The notes below the pieces were generated by a model. It was not told the origin of the DNA. It was given only the letters and a program-made list of their open reading frames with translations, and ran no database searches. Source: Anderseniella sp963698275 (GTDB taxonomy: Bacteria; Pseudomonadota; Alphaproteobacteria; Rhizobiales; Aestuariivirgaceae). Taken from it: a DNA stretch of 64,000 nt. Numbering within the stretch: position 1 is the first letter of the stretch; every line of letters begins with the position of its first letter. Location of the stretch: positions 806,001 through 870,000 of the forward strand of contig CAVOQE010000001.1 of assembly GCA_963698275.1 (NCBI GenBank), in the 5' to 3' direction. This document shows, in pieces, positions 1 to 7,751 of this stretch. Both the position numbers and the translations under genes were made by a program.

Positions 1-1
1 C

Positions 2-1045
2 TTCACCAATGAAGTCTCGGTGCAACTGGCCGAACGGTTGGGCAAGCTGGCACCGGCGGATCTGAACCGGGTGCTGTTCACCACCGGTGGCTCGGATGCA
101 GTGGAAGTGGCGCTGAAGATCGCGCGTGCTGCGACCGGACGTTTTAAAACCCTGTCGTTCTGGGATGCGTTTCACGGCGCAGGCTTCGGCGCATCATCGG
201 TCGGCGGGGAGGCGACGTTCCGTTCCCACATTGCCGGTCCGCTGACACCGGGGGCGGAACATGTTGCGCCGTTTGCCTGCTATCGTTGTCCTTATGGCCA
301 TCCCGGACCAGAGAATTGCGGGCTGGCCTGCGCCTCGATGGTCGACTATGTGCTGGAGCGTGAAGGTGATGTTGCTGCCGTCATAGCCGAACCCATGCGG
401 GCGGTGCCGCAGATCCCGCCTCCGGGATACTGGCAGAAGGTGCGCGAGGCCTGCGACCGGCACGGCACCTTGCTGATTTTCGATGAAATCCCCACCGGTC
501 TCGGCAAGACCGGAAAGTTCTTTTCCTTCGACCATGACGGCGTGGTGCCGGACATCTGTGTCGTGGGCAAGTCGCTGGGTGGCGGCATTTTGCCGATTGC
601 GGCGGCCATTGCGCGCGAAGACCTGAATGTGTGCGGCGAGTTTGCCATTGGCCACTATACCCATGAGAAGAACCCGGTGACGGCGCGCGCGGCCCTGACA
701 ACCCTCGATATCATCGAGGATGAAGGGCTTGTGGAGCGGTCAGCCCGGTTGGGTGACTATGCCATGAACCGGTTGCGGGAGTTTGCGTCTGCCTGTCCCA
801 TCGCCGGTGATGTGCGGGGCAGGGGGCTGATGTTCGGGGTCGAGATCGTGTCGGACAAGGAGACCAGGACTGCCGCGCCTGAACTGGCGGAACAGATCTA
901 CTACAAGTGCCTGGACAAGGGTCTGAGCTTCAAGATTTCGCAAGGCTGCGTCCTGACATTATCACCGCCTTTGACCATTGCGCGCGAAGATCTGGAGACT
1001 GCATTGACAATCGTGGAGACGGCTATTAGCGAAACGGCATCCTGA
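2..1045 (+). CDS. Class III PLP-dependent aminotransferase, 5' end outside window
   Basis: The reading frame is already open at base 2, so the N-terminus lies off the window and only the C-terminal ~347 residues are seen. Visible class III features are the GG-SDAVE cofactor-site segment, the acidic PLP site in IFDEIPTGLGKTG, and the Schiff-base lysine in CVVGKSLGGG followed by the conserved C-terminal small domain. The family moves an amino group from an omega-amino or amino acid donor to pyruvate, glyoxylate or 2-oxoglutarate. It resembles the AGXT2 / beta-aminoisobutyrate-pyruvate group, but the substrate cannot be fixed. A Cys-rich insertion (CYRCPYGHPGPENC, near bases 280-320) is a notable local feature. 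The EamA exporter gene starts 32 bases downstream on the same strand. Confidence 0.85.
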   Translation, partial: FTNEVSVQLAERLGKLAPADLNRVLFTTGGSDAVEVALKIARAATGRFKTLSFWDAFHGAGFGASSVGGEATFRSHIAGPLTPGAEHVAPFACYRCPYGHPGPENCGLACASMVDYVLEREGDVAAVIAEPMRAVPQIPPPGYWQKVREACDRHGTLLIFDEIPTGLGKTGKFFSFDHDGVVPDICVVGKSLGGGILPIAAAIAREDLNVCGEFAIGHYTHEKNPVTARAALTTLDIIEDEGLVERSARLGDYAMNRLREFASACPIAGDVRGRGLMFGVEIVSDKETRTAAPELAEQIYYKCLDKGLSFKISQGCVLTLSPPLTIAREDLETALTIVETAISETAS

Positions 1046-1077
1046 TGCCGGTTAAACTGACCCACGGTGCCATCTGA

Positions 1078-1923
1078 ATGGGCGCGCCAACTCAATTTGC
1101 CATCGCTCTCATCCTGTGCGCAGCCGTGCTGCATGCGGTTTGGAACGCCCTGGTCAAGGGGTCCGCCGACCGGGTGATCACGCTTGGTCTGATCAATCTG
1201 GGGCATGGTCTGGTCGGCGCAGTCATGGTGGTGCTGTATCTTCCGCCGGCACGCGAGGCCTGGCCGTTCATTGCGGCCTCAACCTTCATTCATTATTTCT
1301 ATTACGCTTTCCTGCTGGTGGCCTACCGGTTCGGCGACCTCAGCCAGGTCTATCCGATTGCGCGCGGCGTCGCGCCGGTGCTGGTGGCGCTGGGAGCGCA
1401 GTTCTTTGCCGGCGAAGTTCTGCCGCCGGTGGCCTGGGCCGGCATTTTGATAATCTCGTTTGCCATTGGAGCCCAGACCTTTGGCCGGCGCGGCGCCAGG
1501 ATCAGTGCCGTTGCATTGGCGGCCGCTGTATTGACCGGGATTACCATCGCGTCATATTCAGTTGCCGACGGCATGGGCGTGCGGGCGTCGGGCAGCCCGC
1601 TTGGCTATATCGGCTGGCTGTTCGCGCTGGAGGCGGTGTCGACGGCCGTTCTGCTGGGCATGCGGTGGGACAAGCTCAGGGATTATCCGCTGAAGAACTA
1701 TCTGATCGGCATTGGCGGCGGACTGATCTCGGCGCTGGCTTACGGGCTGGCGATCTATGCCAAGAGCCTCACTTCGCTTGGCACCGTATCGGCGATCCGT
1801 GAGTCCAGCGTCATCATTGCAGCCCTGATCGGGGTTGTGTGGTTTGGCGAGCGGCCGTGGAAACTGCGGATGGTCTCTGTGGTGTTCGTGGTCATCGGCA
1901 TCGTTCTGCTGGCCACGGCCTGA
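1078..1923 (+). CDS. EamA/DMT-family transporter
   Basis: A 281-residue, strongly hydrophobic protein with about ten predicted membrane segments arranged as two EamA-like halves, the typical length and layout of drug/metabolite transporter exporters. The motif GERPWKLRMVSVVFVVIGI near the C-terminus is the usual end of the second EamA repeat (W-F-G-E before the last helix). The family exports amino acids, metabolites or drugs from the cytoplasm, but the substrate cannot be read from sequence. It starts at ATG 1078, 32 bases after the aminotransferase stop, and is probably cotranscribed with it. Confidence 0.85.
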   Translation: MGAPTQFAIALILCAAVLHAVWNALVKGSADRVITLGLINLGHGLVGAVMVVLYLPPAREAWPFIAASTFIHYFYYAFLLVAYRFGDLSQVYPIARGVAPVLVALGAQFFAGEVLPPVAWAGILIISFAIGAQTFGRRGARISAVALAAAVLTGITIASYSVADGMGVRASGSPLGYIGWLFALEAVSTAVLLGMRWDKLRDYPLKNYLIGIGGGLISALAYGLAIYAKSLTSLGTVSAIRESSVIIAALIGVVWFGERPWKLRMVSVVFVVIGIVLLATA

Positions 1924-1950
1924 CTTTTCAAGACAGCTAATATTAGGACG

Positions 1951-1976
1951 AAAAACCCCGGGCTGATGGCCCGGGG
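1951..1976 (-). terminator. Rho-independent terminator reading on the minus strand
   Basis: CCCCGGGC (1956-1963) pairs with GCCCGGGG (1969-1976) around a 5-base loop. Read on the minus strand the hairpin is followed by five T residues (complement of AAAAA at 1951-1955). It therefore best serves the small minus-strand gene at 2119-2274, and may also act weakly on transcripts from the EamA gene. Confidence 0.65.
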
Positions 1977-1994
1977 AGAAGTTGCAGGGAGACT

Positions 1995-2100
1995 CTAGAT
2001 CAGTATGGTTTTTGATTGAATCAATCAAAAATCATAAAACTGATCGCTTCCAAAGTGCTAGAGCAACTTTATGGGTTCAAGCGAACCCATGTTGCTCTAG
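1995..2100 (+). repeat. RIME-like bimodular palindromic repeat, full copy 1
   Basis: Two palindromes are joined in one ~105-bp unit. The first runs from GATCAG (1998-2003) to CTGATC (2040-2045) with a nested inner stem. The second runs from CTAGAGCAAC (2058-2067) to GTTGCTCTAG (2091-2100), with inner stem ATGGGTTC/GAACCCAT. A near-identical unit is at 3116-3220, an inverted one at 52364-52468, and partial ones at 37749, 45974 and 53926. Size and two-palindrome layout match the described class of rhizobial intergenic mosaic elements, although I do not claim identity to RIME1. Confidence 0.85.
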
Positions 2101-2118
2101 GACGGGAAGAAACGACGC

Positions 2119-2274
2119 TCAGGACATCCCGACCCGGCTGACGCCGATATCTCTCAATGTGCGTGCGTCAATATGATTGCTGGCCAGAAGGTTGCCGGTC
2201 CTGTTGCTGCGCAGCAGGCGCTGCGTGGACTTCAAAATGGCTCTGGTGAAGCTGGTGTGGTGTTGCCTGGTCAT
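2119..2274 (-). CDS. DUF1127-like 51-residue protein
   Basis: A 51-codon minus-strand frame from ATG (2272-2274) to TGA (2119-2121). It is preceded by a good Shine-Dalgarno (AAGGA about 9 bases before the start) and followed by a hairpin plus T-run on the same strand. The protein is small and basic and ends in a segment HIDARTLRDIGVSR, close to the L-x-D-I-G-x-S/T-R core of DUF1127 proteins. Those are small arginine-rich proteins common in alphaproteobacteria, some linked to RNA maturation and phosphate or nitrogen responses. The N-terminal part has no recognisable relative. Function is unknown here. Confidence 0.6.
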   Translation of the reverse strand: MTRQHHTSFTRAILKSTQRLLRSNRTGNLLASNHIDARTLRDIGVSRVGMS

Positions 2275-2559
2275 TTTTGCGTTCCTTCAAGGCGAGACGT
2301 TCTTGTTGTTTTGTTAACCGCAACATTGCACAGACCAGACCCCTGGAATGTGAGATTAGTCACACTGTGTGCCTGTTTGAGTTATGCACAATCGAGGGTC
2401 CCGAACAGGTAAAATGTCGTGTTTTAGGCAAATGTGACAGTAATGTGTTCGTAACTTGGCGTAATTTGTTGACGCCATCCAGGTGCTGAATTCTGATTGA
2501 CCCAACGAAAACATCCAGGGGCGAGGCTGGGCGAGTCAGACGGTGGAGGCGAGTAGGCG

Positions 2560-3048
2560 GTGTCAGAGTTACATGTGTCTGTTGGTGAACAAGAGTGGCG
2601 ACCAGAACAACCCGGGATCACAGGCTCCCTGGCGGTGGTTCTCGCAAAAGAATTCCCGGAATCGTTTCGCTGGGCGCAGGAAGTTACAGCGAGTGCCCGA
2701 AAATGCATTCGGCTTGAGTATTCAGCACCACATTGTGTGGAAGCACAGGTGCAGCAATTGTTTGATGACCTGCAGGAACTGAAGAAGCGGCTGCTGCGCG
2801 AGAACTTCTATTATCGCGTCATTGAAATGGACCTGGAGAGCACCCCTGAAGTTCTCGATCTGGCAAAAACCTCCGCAGACTGGCGCATCGTGCTGCTGTT
2901 CTCGTTTCTGGATGAAGAACTGCCACAGTTTGAACAGGAGTATGATTACGCCATGAACCTTCTGGCGGCCAACTCCCAGGCCATAGCGGATGGGACCGGC
3001 AAGTTGCGTTACTCGTTTGAAGCCGTCATAGCGGCCATGGCCGCCTGA
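2560..3048 (+). CDS. Hypothetical protein, 162 residues
   Basis: Starts at GTG 2560, with GGAGG (2545-2549) 10 bases upstream. The protein is soluble and acidic with no signal peptide or membrane segment, and its C-terminal half (EQEYDYAMNLLAANSQAIAD) looks helical. I recognise no family. It sits alone between the DUF1127-like gene and the second palindromic repeat, with no operon partner. The upstream region 2275-2540 holds no other gene and is probably the divergent promoter region shared with the minus-strand small gene. Confidence 0.5.
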   Translation: MSELHVSVGEQEWRPEQPGITGSLAVVLAKEFPESFRWAQEVTASARKCIRLEYSAPHCVEAQVQQLFDDLQELKKRLLRENFYYRVIEMDLESTPEVLDLAKTSADWRIVLLFSFLDEELPQFEQEYDYAMNLLAANSQAIADGTGKLRYSFEAVIAAMAA

Positions 3049-3115
3049 GTTTGGCCGCACGGCTGACCGGTTGCAAAAATCCTACTCCAAGTAAGGTCTC
3101 GCCGACGTTTGGCTG

Positions 3116-3220
3116 CTAGATCAGGATGATTTTTGGTTAAATCAACCAAAAATCATAAACCTGATCGCTTTCAAAGTGATAGAGCAACTTTATGGGTTCT
3201 CTTGAACCCATGTTGCTCTA
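3116..3220 (+). repeat. RIME-like bimodular palindromic repeat, full copy 2
   Basis: Same two-palindrome unit and orientation as at 1995-2100. Outer stem of the first palindrome is GATCAG/CTGATC. The inner stem bases differ (GGTTAAATCAACC instead of GATTGAATCAATC) yet still pair, which is compensatory change. The second palindrome runs TAGAGCAAC to GTTGCTCTA. Confidence 0.85.
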
Positions 3221-3283
3221 TGACACCTGCCATTCGCCCGGCTGCGGGCCTGCCGCGCCGACAAGACAGGTTGGGAGCTTTGC

Positions 3284-3589
3284 ATGCATATACATACCGT
3301 GTTCTTCTGGTTGTGGAAGACGACCGGTCCCGAGCAAATCAGGCAGTTCGAAAACGGACTTGATCTGCTGACCCGTGATCCCAATGTGCTGGAGCGCCAG
3401 ATCGGAAAGCCGGCTGACACCAGCCGGGCGGTGATCGACAGCAGTTATGATTACGCCGTGGTGCTGAGGTTTTCAGACCTTGCCAGCCACGATGCCTATC
3501 AGGCCGGACAGGCGCACCAGATGTTCCTGGAAACCTGCGCAAGCCTGTGGAGCAAGGTTCAGGTATATGACATCGAAAACAGCTCCTGA
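3284..3589 (+). CDS. Dabb family (stress-responsive alpha/beta barrel) protein
   Basis: A 101-residue protein with the Dabb pattern: a beta strand MHIHTVFFWL at the start, a central SYDYAVVLRFSDLASHDAYQ segment, then a helix and a final strand. Dabb proteins form dimeric ferredoxin-like barrels. Many are of unknown function, others are small cyclases or act in stress or catabolism. It starts at ATG 3284, about 60 bases downstream of the palindromic repeat. It lies 204 bases upstream of the binding-protein gene on the same strand, so it may belong to the catabolic region, but no direct link is visible. Confidence 0.75.
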   Translation: MHIHTVFFWLWKTTGPEQIRQFENGLDLLTRDPNVLERQIGKPADTSRAVIDSSYDYAVVLRFSDLASHDAYQAGQAHQMFLETCASLWSKVQVYDIENSS

Positions 3590-3793
3590 AGGTGCTGGAA
3601 CAGGCTCATTGACCGTGTTTTCGCCTGTTTTTCTGACAGGTCCGCCGCACCAAAAAAGAGACTTAGGGTTATAAGTCGGCACTCATTGGGCTTGTGACGG
3701 ACGATCTGCAGTTTACGCTTGGTTCAATCGCGCGACAAACGACGCGGTTTTTCTGGTGCATGACGCACATGCCTTAATGGGAGGAAGACTATT

Positions 3794-5041
3794 ATGCGCA
3801 AATTGCTAATTTCAACTGTCGCTGCCGCTGCGGTTCTCGCAGCCGGGTCGGCTCAAGCCGCCGACAAGCTGAAGATCGGCTTCATGGCGACGCTTGAAGG
3901 AACCTACACCGTGCTTGGCGAAGACGGCCAGCGTGGTTTTGAGGTCGCTATGAAAGAGGCCAAGGGCATGGCCGGCGGCCGTGAAATCGAGGTCATTGTC
4001 GGCGCCACTGACGCCAGCCCGGACAGCGCCCTTCGCGCGGCCCGCAAGCTCGTGGAGCAGGACAAGGTCGATATCATCATTGGTCCGCTTTCCGGTTCGG
4101 AAGGCATCGCCATCCGTGACTATTCCAAGACCCAGCCACAGGTTACTTTCATCAACGGCATCTCCGGTGCCCAGGAAACCACCTACGTCACGCCATCGGA
4201 AAACTTCTTCCGCTTCAACATGGATGGTGCGCAGTGGTCAGCCGGTCTCGGATCATATGTTTACAATGAAAAGGGCTACAGGAGAGTAGCCACCATCGGT
4301 GAAGACTACTCCTTCATCTATACCCAGGTGTTCGGCTTTGCGCTGGAATTCTGTGGCGCGGGCGGTGAAATCACCGAGCGTCTTTGGGTGCCGCTTGGTA
4401 CCAAGGACTTTGCCTCGATCATCGCTTCCCTGCCGGATGACGTGGATGCGATCTATCTCGGCCTGGGCGGTGGCGACGCGGTGAACTTCCTCAATCAGTA
4501 CCAGCAGGCTGGCGGTGACGCCAAGCTGATCGGTGGCACGATCATGATTGACGGCACGGTGTTGTCTTCCAAGGGCAAGGCAAAGGATGCGCTCATCGGC
4601 ACACCCGGTTCCGGCCCGCAGGCCGACACCTGGGACAATGAAAAGTGGCAGGCATTCGTGAAGGCCTACCAGGATGCATTCCCGCCTGAAAAACGCTTCC
4701 CGACACCTGCTCTGATGGCGACAGGTTACTATAACGCGTTCAATGCCATGAAGATTTGCATGGACAATGTGAAGGGTGAACTCGGTGACGGGCACAAGGG
4801 CCTGCGGCAATGTCTGTCGACACTGGAGCTTGATGCACCGAACGGCAAAATCACGCTGGACAGCAACCGTCAGGCCATCGGCACCAACTTTGTGACCGAA
4901 GTGGTTGAAGAAGACGGCAATCTGGTCAACAAGCTGGTGAAGATCGTGCCCGACGTCAACCAGACGCTTGGCATTGATCCGGAAGTCTTCAAGACAGTCG
5001 GCCTGCCGTCACGCGATGTGCCGGAATGCAAGAAGTTCTGA
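3794..5041 (+). CDS. ABC transporter periplasmic substrate-binding protein (LivJ/K, Peripla_BP_6 type)
   Basis: 415 residues with a clear Sec signal peptide (MRKLLISTVAAAAVLAAGSAQA, cut near residue 23) followed by the Peripla_BP_6 fold: KLKIGFMATLEGTY, IIGPLSGSEG and the alternating Rossmann-like lobes. Such proteins capture amino acids, amides or aromatic acids in the periplasm and deliver them to LivHMGF-type transporters. The ATG at 3794 is preceded by GGGAGGA. The matching permease and ATPase genes start almost 2.7 kb downstream (7748-12862), separated by an aldehyde dehydrogenase and an AraC regulator, but all are on the same strand and are probably functionally linked. A hairpin follows the gene, so it may be made in excess over downstream genes. 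Ligand unknown. Confidence 0.9.
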   Translation: MRKLLISTVAAAAVLAAGSAQAADKLKIGFMATLEGTYTVLGEDGQRGFEVAMKEAKGMAGGREIEVIVGATDASPDSALRAARKLVEQDKVDIIIGPLSGSEGIAIRDYSKTQPQVTFINGISGAQETTYVTPSENFFRFNMDGAQWSAGLGSYVYNEKGYRRVATIGEDYSFIYTQVFGFALEFCGAGGEITERLWVPLGTKDFASIIASLPDDVDAIYLGLGGGDAVNFLNQYQQAGGDAKLIGGTIMIDGTVLSSKGKAKDALIGTPGSGPQADTWDNEKWQAFVKAYQDAFPPEKRFPTPALMATGYYNAFNAMKICMDNVKGELGDGHKGLRQCLSTLELDAPNGKITLDSNRQAIGTNFVTEVVEEDGNLVNKLVKIVPDVNQTLGIDPEVFKTVGLPSRDVPECKKF

Positions 5042-5071
5042 CTGCTGCTTCCTGACATGACCTGAAATACC

Positions 5072-5108
5072 CAGGGCACCTCCGGCAAACGGTGGTGCCC
5101 TGTTCTTT
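5072..5108 (+). terminator. Intrinsic terminator or attenuator after the binding-protein gene
   Basis: CAGGGCACC (5072-5080) pairs perfectly with GGTGCCCTG (5094-5102) and is followed by TTCTTTT. It lies in the 76-base gap before the aldehyde dehydrogenase, a usual place for differential expression of the abundant binding protein. Confidence 0.75.
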
Positions 5109-5117
5109 TGAACCGGC

Positions 5118-6569
5118 ATGGTGAGTGATATGGCTGAAGTAAAACCAAATCTGATAGGCGGACAATGGCACGCCGGCGAGCATGCATCTGCCAACATCAA
5201 CCCGTCTGATACCGATGATATCATCGCGCATTATGCCACTGCGACCACAGATGATGTCGAGGCAGCAATTGCCGCAGCAGATGCGGTCGCCCACGACTGG
5301 GCGGGAAGCGGCATCCAGGCGCGGCACGATATCTTGCGCACCGCCAGCGATGAGATCATGGCCAGGCGTGAAGACATCGGACGGCTGTTGTCGCGTGAAG
5401 AGGGCAAGACGCTGGCTGAAGGCATCGGCGAGACAGTGCGCGCTGCTCAGATTTTCAACTTCTTTGCCGGAGAAACACTGCGCCTGGCGGGCGAGAAACT
5501 GCCGTCTGTTCGAACCGGTGTCGATGTTGAAATCACCCGCGAGCCAATCGGGGTTGTTGGTGTCATTACGCCGTGGAATTTCCCTGTCGCGATCCCCGCC
5601 TGGAAAATCGCACCGGCCATCTGCTACGGCAATCCGGTGGTGTTCAAACCGGCTGAACTGGTGCCGGGTTGCGCATGGGCGATGGTGGACATCCTGCACC
5701 GGGCAGGCATGCCTTCGGGCACCATCAACCTGGTCAACGGGCCGGGCTCGGTGGTCGGCCAGGCCATGCTCGATGATGCCCGCGTCAAGGCAATTACCTT
5801 TACCGGTTCGCAAGCCACCGGTGAGCGGGTGGCACAGGCAAGCGTGCGTCACATGCGGAAATTCCAGCTTGAGATGGGCGGCAAGAACCCGCTGGTGGTG
5901 CTGGATGACGCCGATCTGGATGTGGCGGTTGATTGCGCCGTTCAGGGCGCGTTCTTCTCAACCGGACAGCGCTGCACGGCATCTTCGCGCCTGGTGGTCA
6001 CCGAAGGTATTCACAGCCGGTTTGTGGAGGCTTGCGCATCACGGATCAGGGACCTGAATGTCGGCGATGCACTGGACAGCCGAACCCAGATCGGTCCCGT
6101 GGTGGACGAAACACAACTGCGGCAGGACCTTGACTATGTCGAGATCGGTCGCAGGGAAGGGGCCACATTAAGGGTCGGTGGCGAGCGCCTGAAACGCGAC
6201 AAGACCGGGTTCTACATGCAGCCGGCCCTGTTTACCGATACCCGTAACGACATGCGCATCAACACGGAAGAAGTGTTTGGACCGGTGGCATCGGTGATCA
6301 GGGTTCGCGACTATGAAGAAGCCCTGCAGGTGGCCAACGACACGCCGTTCGGCCTGTCATCGGGGATCTGCACCCAGAGCCTGAAACACGCGACACACTT
6401 CAAGCGCAATGCGCAGGCCGGCATGGTGATGGTCAACCTGCCGACCGCAGGGGTCGACTATCATGTACCGTTTGGTGGCGCCAAGGGCTCCAGCTACGGA
6501 CCCCGCGAGCAGGGCCGGTATGCGGTGGAATTCCACACCACAGTCAAGACCGCCTATACGTCGGCGTGA
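5118..6569 (+). CDS. NAD(P)-dependent aldehyde dehydrogenase, 2-oxoglutarate-semialdehyde dehydrogenase-like
   Basis: 483 residues, the normal length for the ALDH superfamily. Catalytic elements are all present: TPWNFP with Asn154, the general base Glu252 in LEMGGKNP, and nucleophile Cys286 in STGQRCTASS. The C-terminal end GPREQGRYAVEFHTTVKTAYT is typical of alpha-ketoglutarate-semialdehyde dehydrogenases, which produce 2-oxoglutarate at the end of sugar-acid and hydroxyproline routes, so that is the best guess. It oxidises a cytosolic semialdehyde. Start: ATG 5118; an in-frame ATG at 5130 is a possible alternative. Lying between binding protein and transporter genes, it probably handles a late step in the cluster's pathway. 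Confidence 0.85.
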   Translation: MVSDMAEVKPNLIGGQWHAGEHASANINPSDTDDIIAHYATATTDDVEAAIAAADAVAHDWAGSGIQARHDILRTASDEIMARREDIGRLLSREEGKTLAEGIGETVRAAQIFNFFAGETLRLAGEKLPSVRTGVDVEITREPIGVVGVITPWNFPVAIPAWKIAPAICYGNPVVFKPAELVPGCAWAMVDILHRAGMPSGTINLVNGPGSVVGQAMLDDARVKAITFTGSQATGERVAQASVRHMRKFQLEMGGKNPLVVLDDADLDVAVDCAVQGAFFSTGQRCTASSRLVVTEGIHSRFVEACASRIRDLNVGDALDSRTQIGPVVDETQLRQDLDYVEIGRREGATLRVGGERLKRDKTGFYMQPALFTDTRNDMRINTEEVFGPVASVIRVRDYEEALQVANDTPFGLSSGICTQSLKHATHFKRNAQAGMVMVNLPTAGVDYHVPFGGAKGSSYGPREQGRYAVEFHTTVKTAYTSA

Positions 6570-6712
6570 GCCACCATCAGCGGGGAATTGTTGCACCAAG
6601 AAAGCTGGTTTTGAGAAACAGCTTGCTGAATTGCTCCTGCTTGGCCATGATTTGGAAAAAATAGCTGCAAAACATGCAGAATAATAAACCGCATACTGTT
6701 GCGGAGGGAGAG

Positions 6713-7549
6713 ATGAGCAGAGCCTTAGCCGTGTATCACGGTGTATTTGGCCGCGTCACGCTGTATCAGCTTGACCGGGAACTGGCGACCCATGCGCATC
6801 GCGAGGGCCACCTGGTATTTTATGTCAGCGGCAAGCATGGCGGCATGGCGGTTGAAGGTGTCCGGCACGAACTGGACAGGGCTTCCGGCGCTGCAGTCAG
6901 CCCGTGGCAACCACACAGTTTTCATCCCGGCGATCTCGAGAACGGCTCGCTTTTCCTGGTCCTGTATATCCGGCCCGAATGGTTTCTGGAAATGTCGAAA
7001 CACGCCCGCTTCGGGCTGAATTTCGGCTCGTCGCTGATCGAGATGTCGGCACCGGTCCGGCAACTGGTGCATCAGACGTCGCGTCTGCTTCTGGATGATG
7101 CCTGTGGGGAGTTGATCCAGGCTTGCGTATTTGAACTGACCCAGGAATCCTACAATCAAAGCTGGGCATCCAGTTCCAGCGAGGCTCAGGACGAAATGCC
7201 CGTCGCCATGTTGCGGGATTTCCGGATTCGCAATTCCATCAAGCTGATGAAATCCAGGCTGGGCGAGGGCGAGAGCATTCTGCTGGACTCGATCGCGCGT
7301 GGTGCCGGTATCTCGCGTCCGCACTTTTTCAAGCTGTTCAAGGAGAATGTCGGGCTGACGCCCAACATCTACCTGAACACCTTGCGGATGGAGACGGCCA
7401 TAGAGCGGCTGACCCAATCCAGCGACGCGGTCACCTCGATCGGGCTCGATCTCGGTTTCTCGTCACAAGCCAGTTTCACCCGCTTCTTTGCCTCAAATGT
7501 CGGGATTCCACCGTCTGACTATCGCCGAGTGGCGCAATTGGCGCCGTAA
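6713..7549 (+). CDS. AraC-family transcriptional regulator
   Basis: The C-terminal ~100 residues carry the two AraC helix-turn-helix motifs: ILLDSIARGAGISRPHFFKLF, then the second one ending GFSSQASFTRFFASNVGIPPSDYRR. The N-terminal half looks like a cupin-type AraC sensor domain (THAHREGHLVFYVSG). I prefer ATG 6713, 4 bases after GGAGGG, over the upstream in-frame ATG at 6674, which lacks a ribosome site. Placed directly ahead of the transporter operon and on the same strand, it is the likely ligand-responsive activator of the cluster. A GGAAGTG-N7-CACTTCC palindrome lies 87 bases after its stop. Confidence 0.85.
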   Translation: MSRALAVYHGVFGRVTLYQLDRELATHAHREGHLVFYVSGKHGGMAVEGVRHELDRASGAAVSPWQPHSFHPGDLENGSLFLVLYIRPEWFLEMSKHARFGLNFGSSLIEMSAPVRQLVHQTSRLLLDDACGELIQACVFELTQESYNQSWASSSSEAQDEMPVAMLRDFRIRNSIKLMKSRLGEGESILLDSIARGAGISRPHFFKLFKENVGLTPNIYLNTLRMETAIERLTQSSDAVTSIGLDLGFSSQASFTRFFASNVGIPPSDYRRVAQLAP

Positions 7550-7635
7550 ACGCAGAAATTTGCGATCAATTACAAGACCATAAGACTGTCAGGTATGCAT
7601 TCCGGCACACCTGCTCCTATGATTGTGTGGAATCT

Positions 7636-7656
7636 GGAAGTGCAATGTACACTTCC
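7636..7656. promoter_or_regulatory. Palindrome upstream of the transporter operon, possible operator
   Basis: GGAAGTG (7636-7642) and CACTTCC (7650-7656) form a perfect 7-bp inverted repeat with a 7-base spacer, in the 198-base gap between the AraC gene and the first permease gene. AraC proteins usually bind direct repeats, so it could instead serve another regulator or form RNA structure. Confidence 0.4.
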
Positions 7657-7679
7657 GGACGGAGGAATACGTTTTGACC

Positions 7680-7751
7680 ATGGCAGGGCAACACAAGTTT
7701 ATCAGCGGCTTGCAGGCATATGAAGGCTGCTTGCGGGGAGGCGCGGCATGA
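7680..7751 (+). CDS. Possible 23-residue leader peptide coupled to the permease gene
   Basis: ATG 7680 opens a 23-codon frame whose TGA (7749-7751) overlaps the permease ATG (7748-7750) as ATGA, the arrangement of translational coupling. CGGAGGAA lies about 14 bases upstream, a somewhat long spacing. The GGGGAGG that serves the permease lies inside this frame. No peptide family is recognised and it may be chance. Confidence 0.25.
   Translation: MAGQHKFISGLQAYEGCLRGGAA

Noticed and set aside
20..1045. Full-length aminotransferase starting at GTG 20
   Set aside because: The frame is open to the window edge and the residues before GTG fit the family, so the gene is cut by the window.
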